Part shown: one piece after another, positions 1 through 12,752 of the stretch | Position numbering within the stretch: position 1 is the first letter of the stretch | Layout: each line of letters begins with the position of its first letter | From: Hafnia paralvei ATCC 29927 | Lineage (GTDB): Bacteria > Pseudomonadota > Gammaproteobacteria > Enterobacterales > Enterobacteriaceae | Assembly (NCBI RefSeq): GCF_001655005.1 | Contig: NZ_LXET01000004.1 | Coordinates: 38,244-102,243, forward strand | Reading direction: 5' to 3' | DNA: 64,000 nt | The notes under the pieces: generated by a model | What the model was told of the DNA's origin: nothing | What the model saw: only the letters and a program-made list of their open reading frames with translations | Database searches by the model: none | Translations under genes and position numbers: made by a program

Positions 1-904
<904 letters not shown>

Positions 905-957
905 GAAATCCATTCCTTATCGTTATCACTGCATTCACGCAGTGGAATGGAAAACAT

Positions 958-999
958 ACTAGTTAAAAATTTACTAAAAAATACACTTAAATTAGTAAA
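958..999. promoter_or_regulatory. Candidate EbgR operator(s) between porin gene and ebgR
   Basis: An imperfect palindrome AGTTAAAAATTTACT lies at 961-975. A second inverted pair is formed by TTTACTAA (970-977) and TTAGTAAA (992-999). The same half-site recurs before ebgA. LacI-family repressors bind such palindromes, so these are probable sites for the adjacent EbgR protein controlling both the porin and ebgR itself. Sites seen; regulator assignment inferred. Confidence 0.5.
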
Positions 1000-1113
1000 G
1001 CGATAGTTCGATCACAACTTCAAATGGGCGGGGGAATAGGTTAAATACAGCGATATACATGCTACTATTGTGCCACTGAGCTATTGTTTTCATCTGATGA
1101 TTATTGGGATTTT

Positions 1114-2097
1114 ATGGCTACATTGAAGGAAATCGCGAAGGCGGCCCAGGTCTCGGTGGCGACGGTTTCACGAGTGCTAAATGACGATCCCACCTTGAGT
1201 GTGAAAAGTCAGACGCGTCAGAAAATCCTCGAAGCCGCAGAGCGCCTCGAATACAAAGTCCCCAGCGTCAAGCGACAGGCTAATCAGCGCCTGACATTTG
1301 CTGCACTTTATACTCATGGACAAGAACTAGAAATCAACGATCCCTATTATTTGGCGATGCGTTATGGCATTGAAACTCAATGTGAAAAGCTAGGCATCAC
1401 GCTAGTTTCTTGTTATGACTTTAAAGGCGACAGAACGCTGCCAGCAGTCGACGGTTTACTGATTATTGGTAAACCTCAGTCTGTTGCACAAGCAATACTT
1501 GAACAGCAGGATTTACCGCTGGTGTACCTTGATGGCGTCACCAATGATCCGCGCTTTGACTGCGTGAGCGTTGATTTATATAAAATCAGCCAGAAAGTTA
1601 TCGACTACTTTATTTCCCGTGATTACCTGCGCATCGGTTTCATCGGCGGGCGCGATGACCCTGAATATGCCGATCAGCGCGAGCGAGCGTTTGTTGAATA
1701 CGGGTTAAGTAAAAACGTGGTCCAGCCGCAGGATGTTTACTACGGCGATTTCAGCAGCCAGGCGGGTTACCAGTGTGCGAAAAAAATGCTTTCTGCATCA
1801 AAGGATTATCCGCCAGCCTTGTTTGTTGCGACCGACTCCATAGCCATTGGTGTGCTGCGCGCATTGCATGAACATGGCGTTAAAGTCCCCGAGCAAATGG
1901 CGCTGATTAGCGTCAACGATATTCCAACCGCACGCTTTGTGTATCCTGCTTTATCAACTGTCCGCATTCACTCCGAAACCATCGGTGCGCAGGCCGTTAA
2001 CCTGCTGATGGAACGGATTCGCGACGATCGGACCATCCCACTTTCCGTCTTTGTTCCAAGCTCTTTGCTGTTGCGAGACACAACGGTATCTCCTTGA
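1114..2097 (+). CDS. ebgR: EbgR, LacI-family repressor of the ebg beta-galactosidase locus
   Basis: This is a 327-residue DNA-binding repressor, the same length as E. coli EbgR. The N-terminal LacI helix-turn-helix (residues 1-50, KEIAKAAQVSVATVSRVLN) is followed by a periplasmic-binding-like sensor domain. Stretches such as ELEINDPYYLA, FVATDSIAIGVLRALHEHG and ISVNDIPTARF match EbgR as I recall it. I chose the ATG at 1114 because the MATLKEIA start is the conserved EbgR N-terminus; an upstream TTG at 1084 only adds an unconserved extension. The gene lies directly before ebgA in the same direction. Family knowledge says EbgR represses ebgAC and is released by beta-galactosides. Half-sites on both sides of the gene fit autoregulation. 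Confidence 0.95.
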   Translation: MATLKEIAKAAQVSVATVSRVLNDDPTLSVKSQTRQKILEAAERLEYKVPSVKRQANQRLTFAALYTHGQELEINDPYYLAMRYGIETQCEKLGITLVSCYDFKGDRTLPAVDGLLIIGKPQSVAQAILEQQDLPLVYLDGVTNDPRFDCVSVDLYKISQKVIDYFISRDYLRIGFIGGRDDPEYADQRERAFVEYGLSKNVVQPQDVYYGDFSSQAGYQCAKKMLSASKDYPPALFVATDSIAIGVLRALHEHGVKVPEQMALISVNDIPTARFVYPALSTVRIHSETIGAQAVNLLMERIRDDRTIPLSVFVPSSLLLRDTTVSP

Positions 2098-2105
2098 TTT
2101 TTAAG

Positions 2106-2133
2106 GGTGGGTTAGCGCAGGCGACATCCACCG
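2106..2133. repeat. REP-like palindrome between ebgR and ebgA
   Basis: Arms GGTGG (2106-2110) and CCACC (2128-2132) flank an inner GCGC/GCG core, giving a short hairpin just after the ebgR stop. Its right end, GCGACATCC followed by GCAAAT, recurs in the repeat after ebgC at 5789. The two are probably related palindromic elements flanking ebgAC. Possible roles are weak termination or mRNA stabilisation. Confidence 0.45.
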
Positions 2134-2174
2134 CAAATCCTTAACCTCAACGATTTATTGTGATCCCCTCGGCA

Positions 2175-5319
<3,145 letters not shown>

Positions 5320-5332
5320 TGAGGCTGGCGTA

Positions 5333-5785
5333 ATGATTATTGTAAATACTTTAGAAGAATTTCAGAGCGTTTACCGGGCTGGGAAAAAATGGCAGCGCTG
5401 TATGGAAGCAATTAATAACCTGAAGAGTATTAAGCCTGATGTTTTTTATTCGATAGGGGATTCACTAGTTTATCGTCTTACGGAATGTTCTGGTGCTGGT
5501 GACGGGCTATTTGAAGGCAACCGCCGTTACTTCGATGTGCATTATTATCTTGCCGGACAAGAAATGGTGGAATATGCCGCCAAAGCTGAATTAACCCCAG
5601 AAGTTCCTTATAAGGATGAATGTGACCGAGAGTATTTCAGCGGGCAGGGCGCAAAACAGAAGCTGGTGGCGGGTAATGTCGCCATTTTTGAAAACCACGA
5701 AGCGTACAGATTTTCTGCTGGGGATAGCATGCGGAAGGTCATCCTGAAAGTTACCGTTGAGGAAACGTATTTCCTTAATAAATAA
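5333..5785 (+). CDS. ebgC: EbgC, small subunit of evolved beta-galactosidase (YhcH/YjgK/YiaL family)
   Basis: This 150-residue protein (149 in E. coli) is a cupin-like member of the YhcH/YjgK/YiaL family. It associates with EbgA and is needed for full beta-galactosidase activity. Recognisable conserved stretches are GKKWQRCMEAI near the N-terminus, IGDSLVYR, FEGNRRYFDVHYYL and ENHEAYRF, the last two carrying the histidines typical of the family. The ATG at 5333 has a GAGG ribosome-binding site at 5321. The gene follows ebgA by 13 bases and is followed by a REP-like palindrome, then by ygjI. Confidence 0.95.
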   Translation: MIIVNTLEEFQSVYRAGKKWQRCMEAINNLKSIKPDVFYSIGDSLVYRLTECSGAGDGLFEGNRRYFDVHYYLAGQEMVEYAAKAELTPEVPYKDECDREYFSGQGAKQKLVAGNVAIFENHEAYRFSAGDSMRKVILKVTVEETYFLNK

Positions 5786-5788
5786 AAC

Positions 5789-5833
5789 GTCGGATGGTGC
5801 TAACGCTTATCCAATCTACGTTAGCGACATCCG
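5789..5833. repeat. REP-like palindromic element after ebgC
   Basis: CGGATG (5791-5796) pairs with CATCCG (5828-5833), and GCTAACG (5799-5805) pairs with CGTTAGC (5819-5825), around a TTATCCAATCTA loop. The body resembles the enterobacterial REP/BIME core. It lies between ebgC and ygjI, a place where REPs tune downstream expression in related genomes. Confidence 0.6.
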
Positions 5834-5869
5834 CAAATACAATAAAAATACCCTACATGTGGAGTTAAT

Positions 5870-7354
5870 ATGGCTTCAACGAACAGAAACACCATTGGCA
5901 AGTTTGGACTATTAGCCATGACATTTGCGGCGGTATTTAGCTTCAATAATGTCATTAATAATAATATTGAATTAGGTATTGCGTCGGCACCGGTTTTTTT
6001 AGTGGCAACGCTTATTTATTTTATTCCATTTTGTTTGGTTATTGCCGAGTTTGTTTCGCTTAATAAAAATTCTGAAGCGGGCGTTTATGCGTGGGTGAAA
6101 AGTGCTATGGGTGGGCGTTGGGCATTTATTACCGCCTACACTTACTGGTTCGTTAATTTGTTTTTCTTTACTTCATTATTACCGAGAGTTATTGCTTACG
6201 CATCGTATGCATTTCTCGGATATGACTATATATTTACGCCATTGACTACAGCAATTATTAGTATCTGCTTGTTTGCATTTTCGACCTGGATTTCTAACCA
6301 TGGCGCGAAATTGCTGGGGCCAATGACGTCTCTCACTTCCACGCTCATGCTGTTGTTGACGTTCTCCTACATTATTCTTGCGGGTGCTACGGTGATTGGT
6401 GGTGTAGAACCTGCTGACCCCCTCAACGTAGAGGCAATTACTCCTCATTTTAGCTGGGCGTTTCTTGGCATTATTGCGTGGATTTTTCAAGCAGCAGGCG
6501 GTGCAGAGTCTGTGGCTGTGTACGTTAACGACGTAAAAGGTGGCAGCAAAGTCTTCGTGAAAGTGATAATCCTTTCGGGACTGTTTATTGGTGGTTTGTA
6601 TACGGTTTCTTCTTTACTGATTAACGTGTTTGTTCACAAGGCTGATTTACACTTTACCGGGGGTACAGTTCAGGTATTTGAAGGGTTAGCACGTCATTTT
6701 GGCCTGCCCGCGATGTTCATGAAGCGTTTTGTGGGGATTGTCTCTTTTACTGCGATGTTTGGTTCTTTGCTGATGTGGACTGCGGCTCCGGTAAAAATAT
6801 TTTTCACGGAGATTCCAAAAGGTATTTTTGGTGAGAAAACCGTGCACTTAAATCAGCATGGAGTGCCTACTCGTGCCGCCTGGATCCAGTTCTTAATTGT
6901 CATTCCTCTGATGCTTATTCCAACCATTGGTTCGGGCAGCGTACAGGAATTGATGAATACGTTGATCAATATGACGGCGGCAGCATCTATGTTGCCTCCA
7001 CTATTTATCATGCTGGCATACCTAAACTTACGCATCAAATATGATGGCGTGAATCGCGATTTCCGCATGGGAACACGCATGCAGGGCATTACCATCGTCA
7101 GTGTGCTGATTGTAATTTTCACCGTTGGGTTTATTGCTTCCACGTTCCCAACGGGTGCCAGCATCATGACCATCATGTTTTATAACGTCGGTGGGTTGGT
7201 TATCTTTCTTGGTTACGCGTGGTGGAAATACAACAAGTACGAAAAAGGGCTGGACGCGCGGGCTCGATATGAAGCAGACACTCCGCTGGCACAAATTGTG
7301 CTGGAGCAGCAACGAGATAATATAACGACAGCAGGTATTCCTGTGGTTCGTTAG
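5870..7354 (+). CDS. ygjI: YgjI, APC-superfamily inner-membrane transporter of the ebg locus
   Basis: A 494-residue polytopic membrane protein, close along its length to E. coli YgjI, a predicted amino-acid/GABA-type H+ symporter of the APC superfamily. About 12 hydrophobic segments are visible, beginning around residue 12. The N-terminal signature (GKFGLLAMTFAAVFSFNNVI) and the FVSLNKNSEAGVYAWVKSAM segment are typical. E. coli also has ygjI straight after ebgC, so synteny supports the name. The E. coli neighbours ygjJ and ygjK are absent here and dpp follows instead. The substrate is unknown; position beside a beta-galactosidase could mean sugar-linked or amine-sugar uptake, but that is only inference. 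Confidence 0.9.
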   Translation: MASTNRNTIGKFGLLAMTFAAVFSFNNVINNNIELGIASAPVFLVATLIYFIPFCLVIAEFVSLNKNSEAGVYAWVKSAMGGRWAFITAYTYWFVNLFFFTSLLPRVIAYASYAFLGYDYIFTPLTTAIISICLFAFSTWISNHGAKLLGPMTSLTSTLMLLLTFSYIILAGATVIGGVEPADPLNVEAITPHFSWAFLGIIAWIFQAAGGAESVAVYVNDVKGGSKVFVKVIILSGLFIGGLYTVSSLLINVFVHKADLHFTGGTVQVFEGLARHFGLPAMFMKRFVGIVSFTAMFGSLLMWTAAPVKIFFTEIPKGIFGEKTVHLNQHGVPTRAAWIQFLIVIPLMLIPTIGSGSVQELMNTLINMTAAASMLPPLFIMLAYLNLRIKYDGVNRDFRMGTRMQGITIVSVLIVIFTVGFIASTFPTGASIMTIMFYNVGGLVIFLGYAWWKYNKYEKGLDARARYEADTPLAQIVLEQQRDNITTAGIPVVR

Positions 7355-7369
7355 TTGTGCCATTAAATC

Positions 7370-7405
7370 AGCCAGCCCGTTAAATCAGACTGGCTTTTCT
7401 TGTTT
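7370..7405 (+). terminator. Intrinsic terminator after ygjI
   Basis: AGCCAG (7370-7375) pairs with CTGGCT (7390-7395), followed by the T-rich tract TTTCTTGTTTT. It closes the ebg-ygjI unit. Confidence 0.65.
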
Positions 7406-8007
7406 TGCTATAACTCGTTTAATAATCACCAGCGCGTTTTTGAACGGCAAATCCTCTGTGCTAAGGTTAAGCCAGAAACAACATTGCACATGCCCTAACA
7501 TGATGCGAAACAGCCAAAATGATTCCCCAAAATGGAGCATGACTTCGCTCAGAACAGCATTTCCTCCTGTCGATGCCGCAAATTACAAACCCAATTGTTC
7601 AGATATTCAGCATTTGGCGATAATTTTTTCACCAATTCTGCCAGAGATATCCGCTATTAAAATTTTGTTACATAGTGAAATAAGCTGACCAACGACTGCT
7701 AGCATAAATTTTAATCCTGTAAATGTTATCAAGACGTTTCTTTAATGTTTGTATGCTGTATATCACAGTCCTTGTAAATCACCTTTGGTTATATTGACGT
7801 CACCTTAAACACTTGCGAAATTGGTATGCATAAGGTGGGTGATTAACACTGGAAGCCCCTTCCAAGTGCTACCCAATGTGGCCCCGAAGAATCGTTCTCT
7901 TTGGCATGCGGGTTGCACCCATCCTTGGCTTTTCAGCCAACACTGCACGGGTCGCATATAAAAAAACAGATCTGGCAGACACACACATCACTACGGAGCC
8001 AAGCGTT
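7406..8007 (+). promoter_or_regulatory. Long dppA upstream region and leader
   Basis: About 600 bases without a convincing gene; an 82-codon open frame at 7440-7688 has no recognisable protein features. A hairpin lies at 7847-7868 (CACT-GGAAG / CTTCC-AAGTG). The CA-rich run CAGACACACACATCAC at 7976-7991 lies directly before the GGAG ribosome-binding site (7995-7998) of dppA. In E. coli and Salmonella the small RNA GcvB represses dppA through a G/U-rich segment pairing with such CA-rich sequence, so the same control is likely here. I could not fix the promoter. Confidence 0.5.
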
Positions 8008-9636
8008 ATGTCTTCTTATAAGAACACCTCCACTCACCGTGGAAAAAAAATAGGTGCGTTGAAGTTGGGGATTGGTCTGGTTGCTCTGGCGCTGGCCGCC
8101 GGTGCTCAGGCAAAAACTCTGGTTTATTGCTCAGAAGGTTCACCTGAAGGTTTTAACCCTCAGTTGTTCACTTCTGGTACAACTTACGATGCGAGTTCTG
8201 TGCCGCTCTACAACCGTTTAGTTGAGTTCAAAACTGGCACCACTGAGATCCAGCCGGGTTTAGCCGAAAAGTGGGAGATCAGCCCAGATGGTAAAACCTA
8301 CACTTTCCATCTGCGTAAAGGCGTGAAGTGGCAAGGCAGCAAGCTGTTTACCCCAACGCGTGATTTGAACGCTGATGACATCGTGTTCTCCTTTATGCGT
8401 CAGAAAGATGAAAAAAACCCGTACTACAAAGTGTCCGGTGGCACCTATGAGTATTTCCAAGGTATGGGATTGGGTGAATTGATCAGCAAAGTAGAAAAAG
8501 TGGACGATAACACCGTACGCTTTGAACTGACACGTCCTGAATCACCATTCTTAGCTGATTTGGCAATGGATTTTGCGTCTATTTTATCTGCTGAATACGC
8601 CGATGCGATGATGAAGGCGGGTACACCAGAGAAGATCGACCTTGAGCCGCTGGGGACGGGGCCATTCCAACTGGTGCAATATCAGAAAGACTCCAAAATC
8701 CTGTACAAGCCGTTCAAAGATTACTGGGGACCTAAGCCAAAAATCGATCGCTTGGTCTTCTCCATAACGCCGGATGCTTCCGTGCGTTATGCCAAACTGC
8801 AAAAAAATGAGTGTCAGGTGATGCCGTATCCAAATCCGGCTGACATTGACCGCATGAAGCAAGATAAAAGTATTACGTTGATGGAGCAGCCGGGTCTGAA
8901 CGTTGGCTACTTGTCGTATAACGTTGAGAAAAAACCGCTGGATAACGTGAAAGTGCGTCAGGCACTGACGATGGCGGTAAATAAAGAGGCGATCATTGAA
9001 GCGGTGTATCAGAAAGCGGGTCAGCCAGCGAAGAACCTGATCCCACCGACCATGTGGAGCTACAACGACAAAATCACCGACTATGCTTACGACCCAGCGA
9101 AAGCAAAAGAGTTGTTGAAAGAAGCAGGCTTGGCAGATGGTTTTGCTATCGACCTGTGGGCAATGCCGGTACAGCGTCCATACAACCCGAACGCTCGCCG
9201 TATGGCTGAGATGATTCAGGCTGACTGGGCGAAGGTCGGTGTAAAAGCCAAGATTGTTACCTATGAGTGGGGTGAATACCTAAAACGTGCGAAAGACGGC
9301 GAGCATCAGACCGTGATGATGGGATGGACTGGGGACAATGGGGATCCAGATAACTTCTTCGCGACGCTGTTTAGCTGTCAGTCTGCTAAAGATGGTTCTA
9401 ACTACTCAAGATGGTGCTACAAGCCGTTTGAAGATTTGATCCAGCCAGCACGCGCTGAATCCGATCACGAAAAACGCACCGAACTTTATAAACAGGCTCA
9501 GGTCGTTATGCATGATCAGGCACCCGCGTTGATCATCGCTCACTCCACCGTTTATGAGCCAGTGCGTAAAGAAGTGAAAGGCTATGTGGTTGATCCATTA
9601 GGTAAACATCACTTCGATCAGGTGTCTCTCGACTAA
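8008..9636 (+). CDS. dppA: DppA, periplasmic dipeptide-binding protein
   Basis: Periplasmic solute-binding protein (SBP family 5) that captures dipeptides, and in relatives heme and 5-aminolevulinate, for the DppBCDF transporter. The product has 542 residues; E. coli DppA has 535. The signal peptide is LGIGLVALALAAGAQA with cleavage before KTLVYC. The mature protein carries the family signature with NKEAIIEAVYQKAG and the region WTGDNGDPDNFFATLFSC near the C-terminus. The ATG at 8008 was chosen because GGAG sits nine bases upstream and the N-terminus then leads straight into the signal peptide; the longer frame from 7876 has no support. First gene of the operon and probably the most expressed, since hairpins separate it from dppB. 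Confidence 0.96.
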   Translation: MSSYKNTSTHRGKKIGALKLGIGLVALALAAGAQAKTLVYCSEGSPEGFNPQLFTSGTTYDASSVPLYNRLVEFKTGTTEIQPGLAEKWEISPDGKTYTFHLRKGVKWQGSKLFTPTRDLNADDIVFSFMRQKDEKNPYYKVSGGTYEYFQGMGLGELISKVEKVDDNTVRFELTRPESPFLADLAMDFASILSAEYADAMMKAGTPEKIDLEPLGTGPFQLVQYQKDSKILYKPFKDYWGPKPKIDRLVFSITPDASVRYAKLQKNECQVMPYPNPADIDRMKQDKSITLMEQPGLNVGYLSYNVEKKPLDNVKVRQALTMAVNKEAIIEAVYQKAGQPAKNLIPPTMWSYNDKITDYAYDPAKAKELLKEAGLADGFAIDLWAMPVQRPYNPNARRMAEMIQADWAKVGVKAKIVTYEWGEYLKRAKDGEHQTVMMGWTGDNGDPDNFFATLFSCQSAKDGSNYSRWCYKPFEDLIQPARAESDHEKRTELYKQAQVVMHDQAPALIIAHSTVYEPVRKEVKGYVVDPLGKHHFDQVSLD

Positions 9637-9655
9637 CCACGTTAACCCCTCCCAT

Positions 9656-9743
9656 CCTCCCTCTTGTCAGGGGGAGGAATAGAAATAGATTGTGCCGAGT
9701 GGGCATTTTCATCATTCAACGCTCTTCTGTGAAGGGGAGCGTT
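9656..9743 (+). repeat. Two hairpins between dppA and dppB
   Basis: CCTCCCTC (9656-9663) pairs with GGGGGAGG (9670-9677). AACGCTC (9718-9724) pairs with GAGCGTT (9737-9743). The gap from the dppA stop to dppB is 179 bases. Such structures usually protect the upstream mRNA from 3' decay and reduce read-through, giving more binding protein than permease. The first hairpin resembles the one inside bcsZ at 23870. Confidence 0.55.
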
Positions 9744-9815
9744 GGGGTGGGGTCTCCGTTAGACGTAGCTGTACTGTGAGCAATGCTTCAATCATAAAAA
9801 TAGAGAGTACGGGAT

Positions 9816-10835
9816 ATGTTGCAGTTCATACTCCGGCGTTTGGGGTTAGTGATCCCAACGTTTATTGGCATAACGTTATTAACGTTTGCTTTTGTTCACA
9901 TGATCCCCGGCGATCCGGTCACGATCATGGCAGGGGAGCGCGGGATCTCCGCCGAACGTCATGCTCAGATGATGACGGAAATGGGCTTGGATAAACCGCT
10001 GTATCAACAATATTTCATCTACGTCAAAGACGTACTGCACGGTGATTTAGGCACCTCGCTCAAGAGCCGAACGCCGGTTTGGGTTGAGTTTGTCCCCCGT
10101 TTTAAGGCCACGCTGGAACTCGGTATCTGTGCGATGTTATTCGCTATCGCGGTCGGTATACCGGTCGGCGTATTAGCTGCGGTGAAGCGCGGCTCCATAT
10201 TCGATCATACCGCTGTCGGTATCTCACTGACAGGCTATTCCATGCCGATTTTCTGGTGGGGGATCATGCTTATCATGTTGGTATCGGTACAGTTCAATCT
10301 CACGCCCGTATCGGGGCGCATAGACGACAGTGTTTTCCTTGATGATAGCTATCCGTTAACCGGATTTATGCTGATTGATACCCTATTGTGGGGAGAGCCG
10401 GGTGATTTCAAAGATGCAGTCATGCACATGATTTTACCTGCCATCGTGCTGGGTACTATCCCATTGGCGGTCATTGTGCGTATGACCCGCTCATCGATGT
10501 TGGAAGTGCTGAGTGAAGACTATATCCGTACCGCTCGCGCGAAAGGTTTGGGGCGTATGCGCGTGATTATTGTACATGCGTTGCGCAATGCGCTGTTGCC
10601 GGTGGTCACAGTCATTGGCCTACAGGTGGGGACCCTATTGGCGGGGGCGATCCTGACAGAAACCATCTTCTCTTGGCCTGGGCTAGGGCGCTGGTTGATT
10701 GATGCTTTGCAGCGCCGAGATTATCCGGTGGTACAAGGTGGTGTGCTATTGGTAGCCGTCATGATCATTCTGGTTAACCTGCTGGTTGATGTGCTGTATG
10801 GCGTCGTTAACCCACGTATTCGCCATAAGAAATAG
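9816..10835 (+). CDS. dppB: DppB, dipeptide ABC transporter permease
   Basis: Inner-membrane permease of the dipeptide importer, 339 residues as in E. coli. The N-terminus (MLQFILRRLGLVIPTFIGIT) starts the first of about six membrane segments. The cytoplasmic EAA loop, which contacts the ATPases, is recognisable at EDYIRTARAKGLGRMRVIIVHALRNALLPV. The ATG at 9816 is preceded by a purine-rich GAGAGTACGGGA. It pairs with DppC, whose gene begins 11 bases after the dppB stop. Confidence 0.96.
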   Translation: MLQFILRRLGLVIPTFIGITLLTFAFVHMIPGDPVTIMAGERGISAERHAQMMTEMGLDKPLYQQYFIYVKDVLHGDLGTSLKSRTPVWVEFVPRFKATLELGICAMLFAIAVGIPVGVLAAVKRGSIFDHTAVGISLTGYSMPIFWWGIMLIMLVSVQFNLTPVSGRIDDSVFLDDSYPLTGFMLIDTLLWGEPGDFKDAVMHMILPAIVLGTIPLAVIVRMTRSSMLEVLSEDYIRTARAKGLGRMRVIIVHALRNALLPVVTVIGLQVGTLLAGAILTETIFSWPGLGRWLIDALQRRDYPVVQGGVLLVAVMIILVNLLVDVLYGVVNPRIRHKK

Positions 10836-10846
10836 GAGGCGCAACG

Positions 10847-11752
10847 ATGTCTAACGTTACAACAACGTCCTCGGCAATAAGCGCGCCTAAGCCGATGACT
10901 CCGTTTCAAGAATTCTGGCACTACTTCAAACGCAACAAAGGTGCGGTGGTAGGACTGGTCTATATCGTCATCGTTTTAATTTTGGCGATTGGTGCAAACG
11001 TGTTGGCTCCGCATCTGCCAGCGGAACAGTTCCGCGATGCCTTGCTTAAACCTCCCGTATGGCAAGACGGCGGCAGTTGGAAATTTATTCTTGGCACAGA
11101 TGATGTAGGCCGTGATGTGCTGTCGCGCCTGATTTATGGTGCGCGTTTGTCACTGCTGGTGGGATGTCTAGTGGTCGTATTGTCACTGATCCTCGGCGTG
11201 ATATTCGGCCTGTTGGCAGGATATTTTGGCGGTGTGGTTGATGCCGTCATCATGCGTATTGTGGATATCATGCTGGCCTTGCCAAGCCTGCTGTTGGCTC
11301 TGGTTCTGGTGGCTATTTTCGGCCCGTCGATTGTTAACGCTTCATTGGCGTTAACCTTTGTTGCGCTGCCGCACTACGTGCGATTAACGCGTGCGGCGGT
11401 GTTAGTTGAGGTGAACCGCGATTATGTGACCGCTTCTCGTGTAGCGGGCGCAGGTGCGATGCGCCAGATGTTTATCAATATTCTGCCTAACTGTTTAGCG
11501 CCTTTGATTGTGCAGGCGTCGTTAGGTTTTTCGAATGCCATCCTCGACATGGCTGCATTAGGTTTCCTTGGCATGGGGGCTCAGCCGCCAACGCCAGAAT
11601 GGGGAACCATGTTGTCTGATGTACTGCAATTTGCGCAAAGTGCGTGGTGGGTCGTGACCTTCCCTGGCTTAGCGATTTTGCTGACGGTCTTGGCATTTAA
11701 CCTGATGGGCGATGGATTACGCGATGCGTTAGATCCGCGTCTCAAGCAGTAG
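10847..11752 (+). CDS. dppC: DppC, dipeptide ABC transporter permease
   Basis: Second membrane subunit of the dipeptide importer, 301 residues (300 in E. coli). A cytoplasmic N-terminus (TPFQEFWHYFKRNKGAVVG) leads into the first membrane span. The typical LGTDDVGRDVLSRLIYGAR segment of oligopeptide-type permeases follows. The EAA loop is around NRDYVTASRVAGAGAMRQMF. A strong AGGAGG ribosome-binding site lies just before the ATG, and dppD starts 19 bases after the stop. Confidence 0.96.
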   Translation: MSNVTTTSSAISAPKPMTPFQEFWHYFKRNKGAVVGLVYIVIVLILAIGANVLAPHLPAEQFRDALLKPPVWQDGGSWKFILGTDDVGRDVLSRLIYGARLSLLVGCLVVVLSLILGVIFGLLAGYFGGVVDAVIMRIVDIMLALPSLLLALVLVAIFGPSIVNASLALTFVALPHYVRLTRAAVLVEVNRDYVTASRVAGAGAMRQMFINILPNCLAPLIVQASLGFSNAILDMAALGFLGMGAQPPTPEWGTMLSDVLQFAQSAWWVVTFPGLAILLTVLAFNLMGDGLRDALDPRLKQ

Positions 11753-11771
11753 TGGGTAGAGGTAGAATATT

Positions 11772-12752
11772 ATGGCTTTATTAGACGTTAACGAGCTATC
11801 AGTTCACTTCGGTGAAAAAGAAGCGCCGTTCCGTGCCGTTGATCGCATCAGCTACAGCGTTAATCAGGGTGAAGTTGTCGGCATCGTTGGTGAATCAGGT
11901 TCTGGCAAGTCAGTGAGCTCTCTAGCAATCATGGGGCTGATTGACTTTCCTGGACGTGTGACGGCTAGCAGTTTGAGCTTTAACAATATTGATTTGCAGA
12001 AGATTTCTGAAAAAGAGCGCCGTCAGATTGTAGGTGCTGAAGTGGCTATGATTTTTCAGGATCCTATGACCAGTCTGAATCCGTGTTACACCGTGGGTTT
12101 TCAGATTATGGAAGCGCTCAAGGTGCATCAGGGGGGCAACCGCAGTACGCGTCGTCAGCGTGCTATCGACCTGCTAACGCTGGTAGGCATTCCCGATCCG
12201 GGCTCGCGCTTGGACGTGTATCCGCACCAGCTTTCTGGGGGGATGAGCCAGCGAGTGATGATTGCAATGGCCATTGCTTGTCGGCCAAAACTGCTCATTG
12301 CTGATGAACCTACCACGGCGCTGGACGTTACCATTCAGGCACAGATTATTGAGCTACTGCTGGAGCTACAGCAAAAAGAGAATATGGCGCTGGTGCTGAT
12401 TACCCACGATTTGGCACTGGTCGCAGAAGCAGCCCATAAGATTATCGTGATGTATGCGGGACAGGTTGTGGAAGCAGGGACAGCGCAGGAAATTTTCCGA
12501 ACCCCACGCCATCCTTACACTCAGGCTCTGCTACGTGCGTTGCCAGAGTTTGCCGCCGATAAGGCGCGATTGGCATCGCTCCCCGGTGTTGTTCCGGGTA
12601 AATACGATCGTCCAAACGGCTGCCTGCTTAACCCTCGGTGCCCGTATGCCAACGATTTGTGCCGTCAAGTTGAGCCAGAACTTAAAGATATCAACGGACG
12701 CAGGGCAAAATGCCATACGCCGCTTGATGATGCGGGGAGACCCACACTATGA
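11772..12752 (+). CDS. dppD: DppD, dipeptide ABC transporter ATPase
   Basis: Cytoplasmic ATPase of the dipeptide importer, 326 residues. Walker A is GESGSGKS (residues 40-47), the ABC signature LSGGMSQR, Walker B LLIADEPTTALD, and the switch histidine lies in LITHDLALV. The C-terminal oligopeptide-ABC extension has the cysteine cluster GCLLNPRCPYANDLC that binds an iron-sulfur cluster in related proteins. Its stop codon overlaps the start of dppF by four bases (ATGA), so the two ATPases are translationally coupled; they act as a heterodimer with DppBC. Confidence 0.95.
   Translation: MALLDVNELSVHFGEKEAPFRAVDRISYSVNQGEVVGIVGESGSGKSVSSLAIMGLIDFPGRVTASSLSFNNIDLQKISEKERRQIVGAEVAMIFQDPMTSLNPCYTVGFQIMEALKVHQGGNRSTRRQRAIDLLTLVGIPDPGSRLDVYPHQLSGGMSQRVMIAMAIACRPKLLIADEPTTALDVTIQAQIIELLLELQQKENMALVLITHDLALVAEAAHKIIVMYAGQVVEAGTAQEIFRTPRHPYTQALLRALPEFAADKARLASLPGVVPGKYDRPNGCLLNPRCPYANDLCRQVEPELKDINGRRAKCHTPLDDAGRPTL

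Noticed and set aside
7440..7688. 82-codon open frame before dppA
   Set aside because: No ribosome-binding site of note, no recognisable domain, odd composition and terminator DNA just upstream. Treated as leader or intergenic DNA.
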